From Candolleomyces eurysporus (Eukaryota > Basidiomycota > Agaricomycetes > Agaricales > Psathyrellaceae), in the NCBI GenBank assembly GCA_027579435.1, contig JANBPK010001191.1, positions 124,001 to 188,000 on the forward strand: 64,000 bases of DNA, read 5' to 3'. The notes under the pieces are model-generated. The model worked only from the letters and a program-made list of their open reading frames with translations. It did no database searches and had not been told where the DNA came from. Made by a program: the position numbers and the translations under genes. This document shows positions 10,916-21,700 of this stretch, in pieces. Every line of letters begins with the position of its first letter. Position 1 is the first letter of the stretch.

Positions 10916-12755
10916 ATGGCTACCACCCCAAAAGCTATATTCGATGCTATTGTTAATGGGTATATTGACACCGTCTACGTGAACGTGAGTAATCTTAAGC
11001 TTACTGCTCCACTCCTCGCGGGTAGATGGATTTCACCTAATGCGTTGCAATTGTAGTATCTCGTATGTTGCGTGGAATAGATTCTGCAGTTTGATACTTC
11101 CTACTAAAGCCAACTTGCAGGGAGTCAGCGGGTTTGCGCTGATTGTAAGTGCAATCTTCTCAACGTAACCATGCATTTGATCAATGGCTAACCGCCCCTG
11201 TCTATACGACCCTGGCATCGATCAAGTTTTCCGACTTTTTGCATACGTTTCCTTCCGAGGTGAGAACATCCAAAAGCTTGTCCCAGAAAAGCTGAGACCT
11301 ATCATGACTCTGGGTTGCGGCAGGTCCGGTTGATGTGGCCCACTCCACCGACCCTGCCAAAGTTCCTATTTTTTCTGATACGATATCTCTCTCTCCTGAA
11401 CTCTGCGATGGTTGTATATTGTGAGGGCACTATATGCCTCTTTCCCGAGCTCAGGCAGGCTTACGCTGCTCTCAAAAATCATAGACTCGCTAGCGAAGGA
11501 CATACCCCCAGAGCGATGCAAATCTCTGTTCTATGGCATCGGTGGTAAGCACATTCTTTCATTACTAACTGAAGCGTCCACTTATATTATATCCTTTGGT
11601 TGATTCACCTTCTTCGCGTAACAGTGTCATCGAAGCTGATTGTCATGGCCTCTGAAGGTCTGTGTCACTCACCAGTACTTCGACATCCTGGCCGGTGCAT
11701 ATACTCATGTTTAACCAGCTGTTCTCTTTATAAGAGTCTATGCCTTTTCAGGCAGGGATCGGAGACTCTGTGTGTTCCTGATATTGCAGTTCGTTGTTAG
11801 TATAGTCATCTCATCCTTAATCATGTTCAAAGCAGAATGTACTCACCAGAGGATTCGGGCTTTCAACAGGCGATTCAAGCTTCGGTTACCTACCTGCTCG
11901 TTCGGTTCCTCAAAAGCATTGCTTGTGAGTGTCCGAGCAATTAGAGAGCTGCAAAAGGCTTTCTGAATCGACCGCTAACAAGACGTTATGCACAAATCAT
12001 GGCAGTTATCAAATTACCTGTATCGAATCTCGTTTGCATGCCAATCCGCTCGGAGAACAAGTTCTTGGGAGCCACGTTTCTTCTAGTACTTGGCAGCATC
12101 TGCAGTGCGTATTTATCTCTAATAGTTCTGTTCTCACTTTTCAGCTTGACGCCCATTTCTTAGGTGTAATGCTCATCATGATGTACATAGCCTTCCGCGC
12201 ACACAGGGGACTCAACAGCTCGTTGTTGTCCGTGTTCTATCGGGATGGAATCTTTTACTTCATTTGTTTGTCGGGTAAGCTAACCCCTGACCGACTCGGA
12301 CGAGTGTCATCCTGACCAATTTGATTTTATCGCAGTTCTGGCATGTGGAAACATTTTGGCTAACTATCTGGCACCGGTACGCACTAATTTAATCTTTCAA
12401 ACCCCTCTTATATTCACAATAGCATTTTGGTATTTTCAGCCAGGGGGCTTGAAATATATCATGGTGCAGTAAGTCACCTTAGGGACGGGATTTTCGTTCT
12501 TGCTGACTTTTACCTTCGACTCTGATTCGCAGACAAGAACTCAACTTCCACGCCATTCTTTCCACGAGGATGATCCTTCATCTCCGCTCCTATGCAGAAC
12601 GCGACAGGCGACTTGGTCTTGGAGATAATAGTGGAACGATGGCTGGTCTTGAGTACCCGACAACTGCACACAGGATGACAGCGAGGAGTGGTAGGGCGCC
12701 CTCGCCGATGACATTTGCACCCAAAGCGGAAGTTGTACAACGTGAGAGGCCATAA
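10916..12755 (+). CDS. DUF6533 domain-containing multi-pass membrane protein
   Basis: This family is expanded in Agaricomycetes and has no assigned function. The ATG at 10916 opens a short first exon (TPKAIFDAIVNGYIDTVYVN) with donor GTGAGT. The diagnostic block VRLMWPTPPTLPKFLFFLIRY lies near 11330-11390. It matches the family pattern of Glu-Val-Arg, Trp-Pro and a following transmembrane helix. Later exons give LLVRFLKSIA, and then RGLNSSLLSVFYRDGIFYFICLS near 12210-12275, a hallmark of this family before the last helix. Further short exons (VLACGNILANYLAP, GGLKYIMVQ) lead to ELNFHAILSTRMILHLRSYAERD and a polar cytoplasmic tail ending at TAA 12753-12755. There are about nine introns. The middle exons (11420-11900) are poorly resolved by eye. 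Confidence 0.75.
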
Positions 12756-12984
12756 TGTGCAGTTTCGAAGTAAGACAACTTCGTTGGCGTAACATGGAAA
12801 TACAATCTTAGGCTACATCTCTGGTGGCCTTTTACAGACTACGGGAAAGATGCTAAGGACCTATTAGTTTGTAGGACACAATAGACGGATGAAGCCGAGG
12901 GAGGCAATCAGTTCACACGATCGTTGATCAAAGAATTTCGTTATCTTATCTAGTTCACGAATTCCGTCTTCCACTACAACCACC

Positions 12985-14755
12985 ATGTCGGCGCTTGCCC
13001 CCGCAGCCAACTTCAGTTTCACCCTCCTAAACCCGTCAACACCACGGTTCGGACCGCGCTTGGGAACCCTTATATTGCGCCGTCCTGATCCAAATTGCTC
13101 AATACAACTCCAAACACCTACTTTGCTGGCAACGACATCTCGGGGAGTTGTGCCTCATCTCTCTCGAGATCACTACGCTCAATCGAGTGCTCTGAAATGG
13201 ACGAACGTGCCTTTTGAAACTTTGTAAGTGGCCGCTGATATTTCCTCCTCGCTTCTCATCAACACTCGGTCTGGTGCCTAGGAATCTGACTTTTGGATGA
13301 ACCACAGCCTTGAACAATATGTACCTGTACCAACTCTTCAAACCGGTTCTTCGAACCCCCTGCACACTTTCCTTGGCTTTTCCCCGAACGAAACTATTCT
13401 TTCGACTACGGCTAGGGATCCCTACGATGGAAGGGAAATGCCAACAAATGGCAATTCACACATATCAGCCCAAACTTTACGTGGCGTTCGAAAGGTATGC
13501 TAAACGATCACTAATGCCAGCTTCTATCCTCTTATGTGCTTAAACCCTCTTCAAGTTGACGCCTGAAGACTGGAGAAAATATTCTTTGGCTTGCAAACCA
13601 GACGTCGTTGTCGCTTTGGCTGACACTCCATTCACCAACCCACCCTATTCCCAAAAACGGCTTACCAAAAGCATAGAGCGATCAACAGCATGGATAGCTA
13701 GTCTGATCAAGCCTGTTTCCCCTCAGGAACCGGTCCCGTTTGCTATCTTTGCCCATCTAGCAGGGAATACCAGCATCCCAGCGCGTAAAGCATTTTCCAA
13801 CTCCCTCTTGGAAACGCTCTATGGACCAGAAGCAGAGGCTGTCAAGCCTTATTCTCATCTGGACCAGGCAGTCGCCGGATATACCGTCGATCTCGTTCCC
13901 CTCCTTCTCTCCCTCGCAGCAGCTGAGCAAAAGAATGCGACCTCCTCTGAAGAGGTGGTCGAGTCTTCACCTCCACAGCAGCAAGCTCAAGCTGTCGTAC
14001 CACTCATCAAAGCATCTCTCGAGCAGCTCCCCATAGACAAGCCACGCTTGGTGAATTCTACGCAAACGCCACACGAGATCCTGCGCCTTATCTCATCCAT
14101 CGGGGTCGACCTCTTCGACGCTCACTGGGCTCAACGTGCAGCCGACTTTGGCATCGCCCTCGATTTTCAGTTTCCGGTTCCTAAGGGTGTTGTAACTTCG
14201 TCTACCGCCACTGGAAAGAAAACGGAAGTGGGACACAACATCTACAACTTCGATTACGCCCATGACTTTTCTTCTCTGGCAGATTCTTTCCGAGGGGCAT
14301 CCCAAACGAGCGCATCCGCCAAACCCGTTTGTCTCTGCGCCGCATGTTCACCGGTTCAACCTGCCTCTCGCCTTTACCATGGGGTTGATAACGAGAGTCA
14401 TAGTGGAGATCTGCCACCCCCGGAGAAGAAGACGTATTTGCCACCTTTCACGCGCGCCTACGTGCACCACCTCCTCCACACACACGAGATGTCCGCTCAC
14501 ACACTACTGGCCATGCACAACCTGGCTATTCTGGAGGCGTTTTTGACAGGAGTGCGGGAAGTGCTTCTGCGCGACGGTGGTGTGACATGGGAGGAGGAAG
14601 TAGCTCAGTTTATGGATACGTACGATGAAGGCTTGCAGGTGTTGGAGGAGGCTAAGGTCAGATGGAAGGAAGTTGACTTGGCTCGGGGAAAAGGGCGGTT
14701 GGCGAGAGAGAAGGCAAAGGAGGAGGAAGAGGCTTTACAAGGGGAGCATCAATGA
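12985..14755 (+). CDS. QTRT2: Queuine tRNA-ribosyltransferase accessory subunit 2 (QTRT2-like)
   Basis: QTRT2 pairs with catalytic QTRT1 to exchange guanine 34 for queuine in tRNAs with GUN anticodons. Three exons (12985-13223, 13308-13494, 13556-14755) join cleanly in frame to give about 541 residues, somewhat longer than animal QTRT2. Visible blocks are TPEDWRKYSLACKPDVVVALADTP near residues 143-170 and IDKPRLVNSTQTPHEILRLISSIGVDLFD, the TIM-barrel part found in TGT enzymes. The zinc site is VCLCAACSP with a downstream YVHHLLHTHEMSAHTLLAMHNL near the C-terminus (Cys-x-Cys-x2-Cys and His). A charged coiled tail rich in Glu and Lys ends at TGA 14753-14755. Fungi are thought to salvage queuine rather than make it, so the gene implies queuosine-modified tRNA here, provided a QTRT1 gene exists elsewhere. 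Confidence 0.88.
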
Positions 14756-15244
14756 TGGAACTTTCGAATGTATTCGAATTTGCTCTTGTTCCCGTAAAAC
14801 GATCGGGTTCCGACTACACTTTCTATTTCGAATTCGCGGTTACGCAGCGAACAGCCGGCATCAAGATGTCAGCCGACAAGACCCTGCATCTGCCGGTCCA
14901 CCTGGGACCAACATGTTACACGGCAAAATCAAGTTGTTACTTCCAACAATGATCTCCTGACACCTCACGAACAGAATGACTCTCACAGTTACAATTATCA
15001 CTAGCGCTCGGCACCACCTGTCACTATCCGTGGTATGTCGCGACCACTTCCGTAATGATAGCTCAATGTTCAGTGTTCAATTGAGATCCCAAATTGAATT
15101 CTTGCTCCACCGACAGTACTAATCTCGTTCGTCCTGCCTGCATGCCGAGTATCGATTATCGATAGAGCACACCACGGGCGCTCGACTGGGTCTCAATCGG
15201 GTCCCCCATTTGGACTGTGGACGCTATCCAGCCGCGGCATTGTT

Positions 15245-17126
15245 ATGTTCTCTGAGCTATCGCAACGATCCGACGCAGTGAGCAACTTTCCCTCAGCGCC
15301 CACCATGACTGAACCTATCCTCCAGAAAGCAAAAGTAGCCGCCACTTTTGAAGAAATACCCCTTGTACATCGAACTACCAGCGACCTGCGCAATGCTGGA
15401 GGCGATGTTGACGGTGACTTAGAACCAAATTCGACCATTACCACGGGCTGGGATCGCCGCCTCTTCTTCCTTCTCCTTCATGGAGGGGTGTCGCTATGCT
15501 GGGGCATTGCCCTAGCTATCTTTTCAGCCCGCGTTGTGCCCGTAGCATGGTACCTGTCGGAACGAGGAAGAAAGTCTCCGGAAGTAACTAATGTCCTTGT
15601 CGCTCTCGCATCCACCCTCACAACTATGCACATCACTTACATCCTCCAGGGTGTTTGCGATCAGTACACGTCGTATCTTGTTGTCGAAGGTTTCACCGTG
15701 GGCCAGTTGCGATGGATGCAAGGGGTGAAGGAGCTATCGGTCTTCGCCAAATTTCCGGATAAAGAGAACTTTTGGTCGAAGAAACGGATAGGTTGGCTCA
15801 TTGTATATGCTGGATTTGCTCTGCATAGTGCATCTGTAGTCGCCATTCTCCAACCAGGTAAGGACGTAAAACAAGGGTCGTTTTCAAACGACTGACCCGC
15901 ATCCTTCCATTTTCCTCCTCCAGAGCCGTTCTTCAAAAACTTTTGGTTCGGAGATTGGGGGCCATGCGGATCAGATCCCAGCGACTTAACATTGGAACGC
16001 AACCCTTATCTCGATGAAGTGCTGCAGGCAGCCGTCGACAAACTCTCTTTCACCGCGGGGATGCAACTCGGAAACTATAACGGTAAGATCCTTGACCAGA
16101 ACTGGGGTCCACTTTGCTCACTTCTCCGAAACTCAGAGCAAGTTGCCGGCAACACGACTTCAAGACTTGCAGGACGTACCTACAGGAAAGATAGCTACGC
16201 TTACGGTGTGCTCGGTGGGCTTCAAAACGGCCTCCTAGAGGTTCCAGGGGCCCAGTTCGTTGCTCAGTGTTCGAGCAACTCTACCGAGGCCGAAGCAATT
16301 TGGCGTAGCGTCTTTCCTGAGCGCTCTNCCCCCCGAGCCATTAATGAATGGGACGGAGCTGGCCGGATTCAGAGATGCACCCGTTCCTGCTCAAATGCGC
16401 AGCATTGATAGTGAAGCTGGCAATCACGAGGATGAAAGCCTCAGTATTTTTCATCATGGATTGTATGCCCTTGTCCAGCCGACTGCGGATGGTGCTTTGA
16501 TCACCGTCGAACCAGACGGACCCGGAACCAAAGTTACCGTGTGCAGTTGGAAGAGCTTGCCAAAGTTCGTTTATGCTCAAACAATTGACTTCACTGCGCG
16601 GACTTTGCGTGTGGAGGATGCGAAGACGTATCCCATCGTCATCGGGCGTGCAACGCGGTTTACACTTGAGGGTATGGCCCGCGCTGCTCGTAACGGAGCA
16701 TCCCTTGAAGCAGTTCTCAAAACCCCCACCCCACCCCCCTCCCAAGTCCTCGAAACGATTTTGGCGGACGGAAGCAAAGCTGCCATCACCTTCATTAATG
16801 CACACTTCTGGGGACAGTACAATCCACGCAAGGCAAACAAGAACCAGCCATCTTCCGCACCCCCGAGATGCGATTCCAACAACCGTACAGTGGCGGAGCA
16901 TTGGAGATTTGGCAATTCGCATAACCTTGGCTACATTGCCATTGTGTTGACAATCGGTATCGGTATTTTTGCAATATGGATGGTTCTAAGGCTAAAGCCA
17001 AGGAGACGGATGCAAGGAGATTGGACACTTGGTGTTGCCGAAGCGTTCGAGCTGGGGAAGGATGAGAAGGTTGGTCAGGAGCAGGTATTTTATGTAGTGA
17101 ACGGAAAAATGGTCGAACGCGTTTGA
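15245..17126 (+). CDS. Large membrane protein with extracellular domain, unknown function
   Basis: No named family is recognised. The frame opens at ATG 15245, and an in-frame ATG at 15305 (MTEPILQKAK) is an equally good start. The first exon holds a polar N-tail, a transmembrane segment (LFFLLLHGGVSLCWGIALAI), LVALASTLTTMHITYILQGV, and a further helix (IGWLIVYAGFALHSASVVAI). After an intron of about 65 bp near 15860-15923, a long probable extracellular part has N-glycosylation motifs and cysteines. A last helix (LGYIAIVLTIGIGIFAIWMV) near 16930-16990 precedes a basic cytoplasmic tail ending at TGA 17124-17126. The frame breaks at the N at 16328 in a C run. Both sides are open and protein-like, so this is most likely a homopolymer-length problem rather than a pseudogene. 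The topology resembles that of the protein at 5046-7174. Confidence 0.75.
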
Positions 17127-17257
17127 ATGGGATCTGAATACGTTACATAGTTGTAGACTAGTTATGAATAAACTGAATGTGCATGCTCTCTTCCATATAC
17201 ATACGCTGTGTGTTTAACTAGGCCCGTGTATCATACAAAATGAAGGAATCTCAGTCA

Positions 17258-18640
17258 CTAGTCGCATCCCAAAACCGATCCGAGCCCAGGACACAGCAAT
17301 CCGATAAACCAACTGCAAATGACCGACCCGGTCGCGACCAGAAAACAGCGCCATCCCGCACTACCCAATGAAAGCTCCGACCCATCCCCGTCCGCTGCCA
17401 ACAACTTTGCGAACATCACGACAGGGATCATATGCAACCAGGCAGGGACGTACGAATGCCGAGCCACAATACCCCAATCACGCTTAGCCCATCCCCAGCG
17501 GGCGTAAATGGAGACGATGCTGGAAGCGATACCAAAGAACGTCAAAATATTCCAGACGCAGAAAAATAGGGTGTGGAGGTTAAATCCGCCGCCGAGGAAG
17601 CTTGGGTGAAGAGGTGACGAAATATTGAGTTGAACTACTTCTCGGAAGGAAGGCGACAGCTGAAAGGCGAGGAGGAGGGAAGAAATGGAGAACCCGAGTG
17701 TGAGGAAGGTGGTGGGGAGTGTGTACCGCCGGGTTATCAGCATGTGCTTGTCCCACTGGCGCAATTGTGTTCCGGCCATATACGCAAAAATGTGTTGGAA
17801 GGGAGCCGAAGGGACGATGGTGTCGTACCATGCAAGCTTGAAGGCAAGACGGAGCAGAGATTTCTCGGATTCTGCTGCTGCTATCACCGCAAAGGTCCAA
17901 AGGGAAATGAGGCCTAGTACAACTCCAGCTAAGATGTACCAATCTCGCTTTGACTTGACCTTCATCAGGGGTCTCTTTTGCGGTAGAAAGGTCTCCAACC
18001 GCCCTAGTTCGTGCCTCGGGTTTCTTTTTGATGCAATCTCCGCCCCCCTTGTAGGACGTAGCACCACATACAGCATGTCCATCACATACAGGGCAAAGAT
18101 GTGCACGACTGGCCCTTCCAATCTCGCAAAGCCCAAGTCCCACTCCCCGGCCGCCGAGCCATCGCCCGAACGTCCGAATATCGACGGCATGCTTTGGGTC
18201 AAGACCATCCAAACAATAGAATGGCCCACTGTAGAGTAGGCGACTGCAGGGATAAATAGCCGCAACGTCCGTCGCCAAACGTATTCTCGGATGGTTCTTT
18301 CCTTGAGGAAGGCCGCGGTTGGGGACGATGTACGTGATGCCGATGCTGCATATCCGGATACGAAGAAGAAAAGACCGACGACGATAGTTTTGGCCATGAA
18401 AACGAAAATTGTAAATGGTTGGGAGTGAAAATATGGGTATGAGGCGAATGAAGTCTCGGTGACTGAATGTTGGATAATCAGAAAAATCGTAAGCGTCGTG
18501 CGCAGGTTGTCGATAAAATGTGTCCGGTACTCGTCGGAATCGAATTCCTGCTGTTCACCCATGGATATCGCCCGAAGATGGAGATGGCTCGAAAGACCGA
18601 CTTCGTCCAATTCAATCTGGTCGACCATTGAAATTGGCAC
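17258..18640 (-). CDS. Acyltransferase-3 family (OafA-like) integral membrane protein
   Basis: A single intronless frame of 460 codons. Members of the acyltransferase-3 family move acyl groups onto sugars or other small acceptors at membranes. The N-terminal DNLRTTLTIFLIIQHSVTE fits the family start, where an Arg and a His lie in the first helix (usually ..LRG..a...V...H). VGLFFFVSGYAASAS and EYVWRRTLRLFIPAVAYS match the conserved second and third blocks, the latter with a basic Trp-Arg-Arg. About ten hydrophobic segments follow, including WYILAGVVLGLISLWTFAVI and LHTLFFCVWNILTFFGIASS. The C-terminal part carries RHSYVPAWLHMIPVVMFAKLL. The start at 18640 is the first Met; Met5 or a later Met could also be used. 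The gene is convergent with the membrane-protein gene ending at 17126. The substrate cannot be inferred. Confidence 0.8.
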   Translation of the reverse strand: MPISMVDQIELDEVGLSSHLHLRAISMGEQQEFDSDEYRTHFIDNLRTTLTIFLIIQHSVTETSFASYPYFHSQPFTIFVFMAKTIVVGLFFFVSGYAASASRTSSPTAAFLKERTIREYVWRRTLRLFIPAVAYSTVGHSIVWMVLTQSMPSIFGRSGDGSAAGEWDLGFARLEGPVVHIFALYVMDMLYVVLRPTRGAEIASKRNPRHELGRLETFLPQKRPLMKVKSKRDWYILAGVVLGLISLWTFAVIAAAESEKSLLRLAFKLAWYDTIVPSAPFQHIFAYMAGTQLRQWDKHMLITRRYTLPTTFLTLGFSISSLLLAFQLSPSFREVVQLNISSPLHPSFLGGGFNLHTLFFCVWNILTFFGIASSIVSIYARWGWAKRDWGIVARHSYVPAWLHMIPVVMFAKLLAADGDGSELSLGSAGWRCFLVATGSVICSWFIGLLCPGLGSVLGCD

Positions 18641-19722
18641 TCCTAAACCTGAGAGATAAGATATAGGATGGGTGGCGAAGTACTAGGATAGTGAAAGCAG
18701 CACATAAATTAGCAAACAGAGTAATCCTGACAAAGGATAAGAGTCGAATACTTGCCAGAAGAGATAACTGCGCCTCTCCTTGCCTATGGCTTTTGATACT
18801 AAAGAAGCCTCCAACAGCGGGGTGGTACGGCTCAGTTTGAGGCTTGAGGTGAGGCGTTTAGAAATATGTGTACTTAAGCCCCATCCGCAGTTAGTAGTTT
18901 CCGAGGACTTCGCGTTTGGACGGTCATTTATCACCGTTAGTTGTGTCAAGAAATCCGGAGCAATATCAGCGATTATGTGAACGATTAGACCTTGTTCCCG
19001 CTAGGCGGGTGGTGAATAAATAGATTCAGCGGCCCTAAGGCTACCTGCCCCTAGAGTCGGCGGCATTGATAGCGGGGCCTTTCAAGCGCAGCTCTAGTAC
19101 CTAAAGGACGACCATCTATGTTCTCATTGACAAAACAAAAGAACTCTTGGAATACATTCCGCAGCAGCTCGAGTATCGAAAGCAAGTGTCCACGCCTGAT
19201 CAGGCTTTGCCACTACAAGAATTGGAAGCGACACATCATGCCGTCCCATCAGATTTACATGTCAGCGCATCTTGGCCTGATAAAAATGCTCTGGGAAAGG
19301 TAGTGATGAGCACTGGAGTAGAGATACATACGAGTCGGATTGAGGATCATGTGCTGAAGGGAAGCGGTCGGAGTTGATGTACATACTGCGCCAATTGTGG
19401 GATATTTCACAAGTTGCTTCCTGACTGCGTCGATAACATAAGTGACTATCCTATCTGATGCCTGAAGCCACAAAAAAAAAACCCCCCCAGGGCCCTTCAC
19501 GTAAAGCGCAGCAGCCCCGATGTGCAATTACTGAACATCTGCGAGATTTACTTATCAAGGATTCGCGACATTCATCGATACAAATAGCGCGGCACCGCCT
19601 ATCCCGGATCAGAGGAGTCTCGGCTGTCGAACGATGTAGGGAAGTTGGAGGAATCCAAATAATATAATAGGAGTGTACAACAGTTAGCACGGGCCTAAGA
19701 TTACAGAATCCAGACAGCCTAT
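18641..19722. other. Intergenic region, one possible orphan exon
   Basis: No complete gene is seen. On the plus strand a frame of about 88 codons is open from about 19106 to the TGA near 19377 (TTIYVLIDKTKELLEYIPQQ, then THHAVPSDLHVSASWPDKNA). It is protein-like but has no clear start or partner exons. It may be a fragment of a decayed gene or a chance ORF. A 10-base A run followed by C7 lies at about 19472-19488. Confidence 0.35.
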
Positions 19723-21049
19723 TTAATTGAGTGTGATAGCTACCCCTCCGCGTTCTGCGCTTCTCTCGATGGCGTCGACAACCCTCTGAACCTCGATAGC
19801 ATCGTCTAGAGTGGCGAATTCTCCCTGCCCTCCTTGCAAACTTTTCCCATATTCGATCCACGACCTGCGAACAAACTCGATAAATCCTCCTTTCTCCCCG
19901 TCGTTCAGCTCTAGTTGAGGATCAGAGTATTCGATTCCTTCAGCCTTGAGATATTCGTCTAGCGGTTGGCCATTGACGGTCGCAATGGGATTGAACATGT
20001 TGACCAATCCCGTAGGGAGTGGGCCAAGGTCTGGAGACTCAAACTTGATAGACCCAGTCTCTCCATCAATGATCCAGAGAAGTTGGGTTCGTCCGGGGGT
20101 AGTAGGATAGGTTGATCTCCACACGACGGTAGCGTGAGCTCCCGATTTGAGTGGGCCAGAGAAAGTGTAATGGTCAGGCACGTTCGACGGAAGCGTCCTG
20201 ATAACCTCGTTGGTGGTCTTGGAAAGTACACTGGTCTCTGGGTATTGCGTCGATGCTGTGGCGCTGACAGAAACGAATGGGCCAAGGAGGTACATCAGAG
20301 TATCCAGATGATGACCTCCGCAAATATTGAGCATGGTCGCCCCTGGAGTGCAAAAGTTGTTAGATGACGACTCATAAGTCGCAGAAATGGGAGAAAGACC
20401 TACCATTGGCCTTATCCAGCAAATACAAGACGTCTTCCGTGATCTGAGGCTGCCAGAAGCGAGCTTCCCTGGGCACACTTGCGACGACGGTTGTGGAACG
20501 TATCTTCCCAATCTTTCCAGCGTCAATAATCTGCTTGACCTAAATGTTACAGCTCAGTCTCAACCCAGCAATTTTTCGCTGAAGGGGTATCAAATCACGA
20601 ACCTTTCTCATGGTTGCGTTCTGGCGGCCTTGCAAACCTACGACGACTCGTATATTGCCCTTCTCCTGAACCTGTCGGCGCATCTCCAAGCTTTCCTCCA
20701 AGCTTCTACCTGGAGGATATTCAACGAAGATATCCTTCCCAGCGGCAACGGCCTTGTCGAAGGCAGCTTTATGAAGAGGCGCCTTCACGGAAATTGTCAC
20801 CACGTCGACATCCGAATCCTGAGAGAGAGCAGTAGCGTCCTCCCCATGATAAGCACGGATTCCGGACCAGGTCTTGTCGTGAATTTCCTTTGCAGCTGCC
20901 GCCGACTCGGCGGAAGAAGTTTGAAGAGCAGTGATGTTCCAGGTGGAACGAAGTGACGGGTGAGCGAGTGCAGGTGAATGCGCTACAGCTCCCCATCCTT
21001 TGGTCGACAGTCCGATAATGCCAACGTTGATTGGTTTATTGGAAGCCAT
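19723..21049 (-). CDS. GAL80-like Gfo/Idh/MocA family protein
   Basis: The N-terminus KPINVGIIGLSTKGWGAVAH is a Rossmann-type dinucleotide-binding motif in the variant found in Gal80-like proteins (GLST-x-GWG in place of the usual GxGxxG). VVTISVKAPLHKAAFDKAVAAGKDIFVEYP follows, with the family Glu-Tyr-Pro in place of the oxidoreductase EKP. Two introns (about 20346-20401 and 20540-20601, GT..AG) join exons that include KQIIDAGKIGKIRSTTVVAS. Next comes NICGGHHLDTLMYLLG, matching the GGHxxD segment of Gfo/Idh/MocA proteins. The frame ends at TAA 19723-19725. In yeast Gal80 represses the Gal4 activator and senses NADP. Basidiomycetes generally lack that circuit, so the role here is open: dehydrogenase, regulator or other NAD(P) sensor. 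Confidence 0.85.
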
Positions 21050-21700
21050 CTGAGAGGTTTGGATAGAGTCAATAGGCGAGTTGATGTAGAAGACGGTAAG
21101 AGTTTGGGTTTACATCCGGGTGAGCTCCACCCCATACTTATACCCCAGGCATAGAGCTTCTTCACGAGTAGGATGAAGAATTCGAATCCCAAACACACCT
21201 GGTTTAGGCAAGATTTGAGCCATTCAATGGTGGATGAGTGATTGCAGACTTAGTCAGATTTGGGACGAAAGTCTGACTTTGATGGCCGCGCCATGACAAA
21301 GTTTGAGCGCTCCCAGCCTTGATCAAGCGCTGTGCCTGAGTCTTGGTAAGATTTGTAGAAAATTGAGCCGATGAACTCGTTATGTGAAATGATAATTCAC
21401 GCCGTATATGGACGCCTAGCTGAGTAAAGCATCCCTCAACAAGGTCCTTGCGAGTTAGTTTCTGGCAAATTTGCAACTCCTTCTAGCCCGAAATGAAGCA
21501 AAATTTACGACAAGAAATTCACAACACCACCCTTCCCACAGATTGCGCAATTCGTTTTGTAACTCTCTGCTATTCATCAGGCAATTTCACCCATATTGAG
21601 AATGAGAAATCGCTGCTCTCAAATTGAACGAACTTCCATTAAACACCAGCTACATGGGTTACTCATCAAACTATTAATAAGAATCGAACCAATTCCAACC
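21050..21700. other. Intergenic region between two minus-strand genes
   Basis: This stretch holds the upstream flank of the GAL80-like gene and the 3' flank of the secreted basic protein. I see no gene, no RNA gene and no clear regulatory motif. A short imperfect inverted repeat (GTCAGA..TCTGAC, about 21252-21276) is the only structure noticed. Confidence 0.5.

Noticed and set aside
14752..14952. Plus-strand ORF of 66 codons just after QTRT2
   Set aside because: It starts 1 base before the end of the QTRT2 stop codon, has no motif, and is best seen as 3' untranslated sequence.
16341..16922. Minus-strand ORF of 193 codons
   Set aside because: It lies entirely inside the plus-strand membrane-protein gene and has no domain; it is a shadow frame.
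17580..18278. Second minus-strand ORF of 232 codons, and plus-strand ORFs, inside the acyltransferase
   Set aside because: All overlap the clear 460-codon acyltransferase-3 frame and carry no recognisable features.
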